Shown here piece by piece: positions 63,200-64,000 of a stretch of DNA of 64,000 nt; the first letter of the stretch is position 1; every line of letters starts with the position of its first letter. This DNA comes from Klebsiella ornithinolytica NBRC 105727 = ATCC 31898 (GTDB lineage Bacteria; Pseudomonadota; Gammaproteobacteria; Enterobacterales; Enterobacteriaceae): assembly GCF_001598295.1 (NCBI RefSeq), contig NZ_BCYR01000003.1, positions 372,001 through 436,000 on the forward strand, read 5' to 3'. A model generated the notes under the pieces. The model was not told where the DNA came from and made no database searches. It saw nothing but the letters and a program-made list of their open reading frames with translations. The position numbers and the translations under genes were made by a program.

Positions 63200-64000
63200 A
63201 TTCACCACAAAACGTTATTCTGTCCATTGATGAAGGCACCTCCGGCACCCGCGCGGCGGTCGTCGGCCAGGACGGACAGGTTCACTGTCTGGAATATCAC
63301 CCGCTTCGGGTCATCAGCCCCCGTCACGGCGTGGTGGAACAAGATGCCAACGAGATTCTGACTATGACGCTGGCGGTATGTCGCAAGACCATCGCCGAAG
63401 CGCAAAGCCGCAACATGCACATTCAGGCACTGGCTATCGCCACCCAGCGATCCACCGCCGTACTTTGGGATCGCCAGAGCGGCCAGGCGCTGGTGCCGGC
63501 GATGGTCTGGCAGGATGCTCGCTACGCCCGGACACTGGCGGATAAAGCCGGCGAATGGGACCGACCGCTGCTGAATCACACCGGTCGTCCGGTGGGGATT
63601 CGCTCCCCTTACCTGTGGGCCGCGCGCCATATTGCCGAGACCCCGGCGATCGCAGCGGCGCACCGGGCCGGACGCCTGATGTTTGGGACCATCGATAGCT
63701 GGCTGCTCTGGCATCTCACCGAGGAGCGGCGCTGCCTGTCCACGCCGACCAATGCCACCTCGGCCGGTGCCTATCAGCTGCGGGATCACCGTTACTACGC
63801 CCCGTGGCTGGCGGAACTGGCTTTCCCGAGCGGACTGTTACCGACCCTGGTCGATGATGGTGAGATGCTCGGCACCTCGCGAAAATCGGTGCTCGGCATC
63901 GCCGTGCCGGTACTGGCCTGCATGGGCGATCAGTTTGCCGGCGCCGTCGGGCTGGGCTGCATCGCCCGCGGTCAATCCTTGTGTATGCACGGCACCGGCA
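63196..64000 (+). CDS. FGGY-family carbohydrate kinase (partial, runs off the window)
   Basis: The frame from the ATG at 63196 encodes 268 visible codons starting MNSPQNVILSIDEGTSGTRAAVVG, an ATP-binding phosphate 1 motif of the glycerol kinase group (IDEGTSGTRA), with MVWQDARYARTLADKAG and later LACMGDQFAGAVGLGC. It is most like glycerol/xylulose-type kinases, with the GlpK-like WQDAR substrate region. It is coupled to the MFS gene by a four-base overlap. Further genes of this catabolic operon would lie beyond position 64000. Confidence 0.87.
   Translation, partial: MNSPQNVILSIDEGTSGTRAAVVGQDGQVHCLEYHPLRVISPRHGVVEQDANEILTMTLAVCRKTIAEAQSRNMHIQALAIATQRSTAVLWDRQSGQALVPAMVWQDARYARTLADKAGEWDRPLLNHTGRPVGIRSPYLWAARHIAETPAIAAAHRAGRLMFGTIDSWLLWHLTEERRCLSTPTNATSAGAYQLRDHRYYAPWLAELAFPSGLLPTLVDDGEMLGTSRKSVLGIAVPVLACMGDQFAGAVGLGCIARGQSLCMHGTG

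Overview
The window (about 57% GC by eye, densely coded) looks like a chromosome segment of a Klebsiella/Raoultella-type member of the Enterobacterales. Blocks of recognisable enteric genes follow the order around the E. coli nar-ydc-ync region: narZYWV, nhoA, yddH, pptA, ansP, yncE/yncD, curA, mnaT, ydcZ, ydcY, ortT, yncL, patD-ydcVUTS and ydcR. Between them sit accessory catabolic operons, REP arrays and one decayed prophage/IS island. No rRNA, tRNA or CRISPR array was seen.

Layout. 1-3380: end of the nitrate reductase Z operon (narZ partial, narY, narW, narV). 3570-5640: a small tail-anchored protein, then a LysR regulator divergent from a carboxymuconolactone-decarboxylase-like protein and a tautomerase. 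6095-11204: nhoA, an ABC importer (ATPase, binding protein, fused permease) and yddH. 11235-11830: a higher-order tandem repeat of REP-like units. 11957-13873: MarR regulator, HEAT-repeat DNA alkylation repair-like protein and a ClbS/DfsB-like protein. 13882-19537: rhamnoside utilisation locus (AraC/RhaR-type regulator, GH78 alpha-L-rhamnosidase, GPH-type symporter, LamB/ScrY-type porin). 19746-21530: pptA, a GST and an unknown membrane protein. 21855-29405: an eight-gene minus-strand operon with two flavin monooxygenases, an M20 amidohydrolase, a GNAT acetyltransferase and an amino-acid ABC importer with two binding proteins, one frameshifted. It closely resembles the Bacillus yxe/ytm pathways for S-substituted cysteines. 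29511-33225: P-loop kinase-like protein, cupin/LysR pair, ansP. 33271-38666: YgdI-type lipoprotein, yncE and yncD with a Fur-like box between them, an eleven-unit 49-bp REP array, rihA.

38690-40250 is an orphan contact-dependent-inhibition-like toxin C-terminus with its likely immunity gene. 40311-43407 holds curA, an XRE-cupin regulator, mnaT, ydcZ and ydcY. 43424-47751 carries an orphan peptide-type binding protein, an aldehyde dehydrogenase and an alpha/beta hydrolase, placed between ydcY and ortT, which are neighbours in E. coli. 47823-48279 holds the small membrane proteins OrtT and YncL. 48330-54292 is an AT-rich island between yncL and patD: unknown small genes, phage tail pseudogenes, an intact AT-rich membrane-protein gene in opposite orientation (a moron-like cargo), an IS3-family relic and the C-terminal end of a phage integrase. 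54324-61393 is the polyamine-related patD-ydcVUTS set with ydcR. 61724-64000 starts a new operon of an MFS transporter and an FGGY sugar/polyol kinase that runs off the window.

The most unusual items are the cysteine-conjugate scavenging operon, the ABAB repeat, the orphan toxin/immunity module and the intact membrane-protein gene inside an otherwise ruined prophage.
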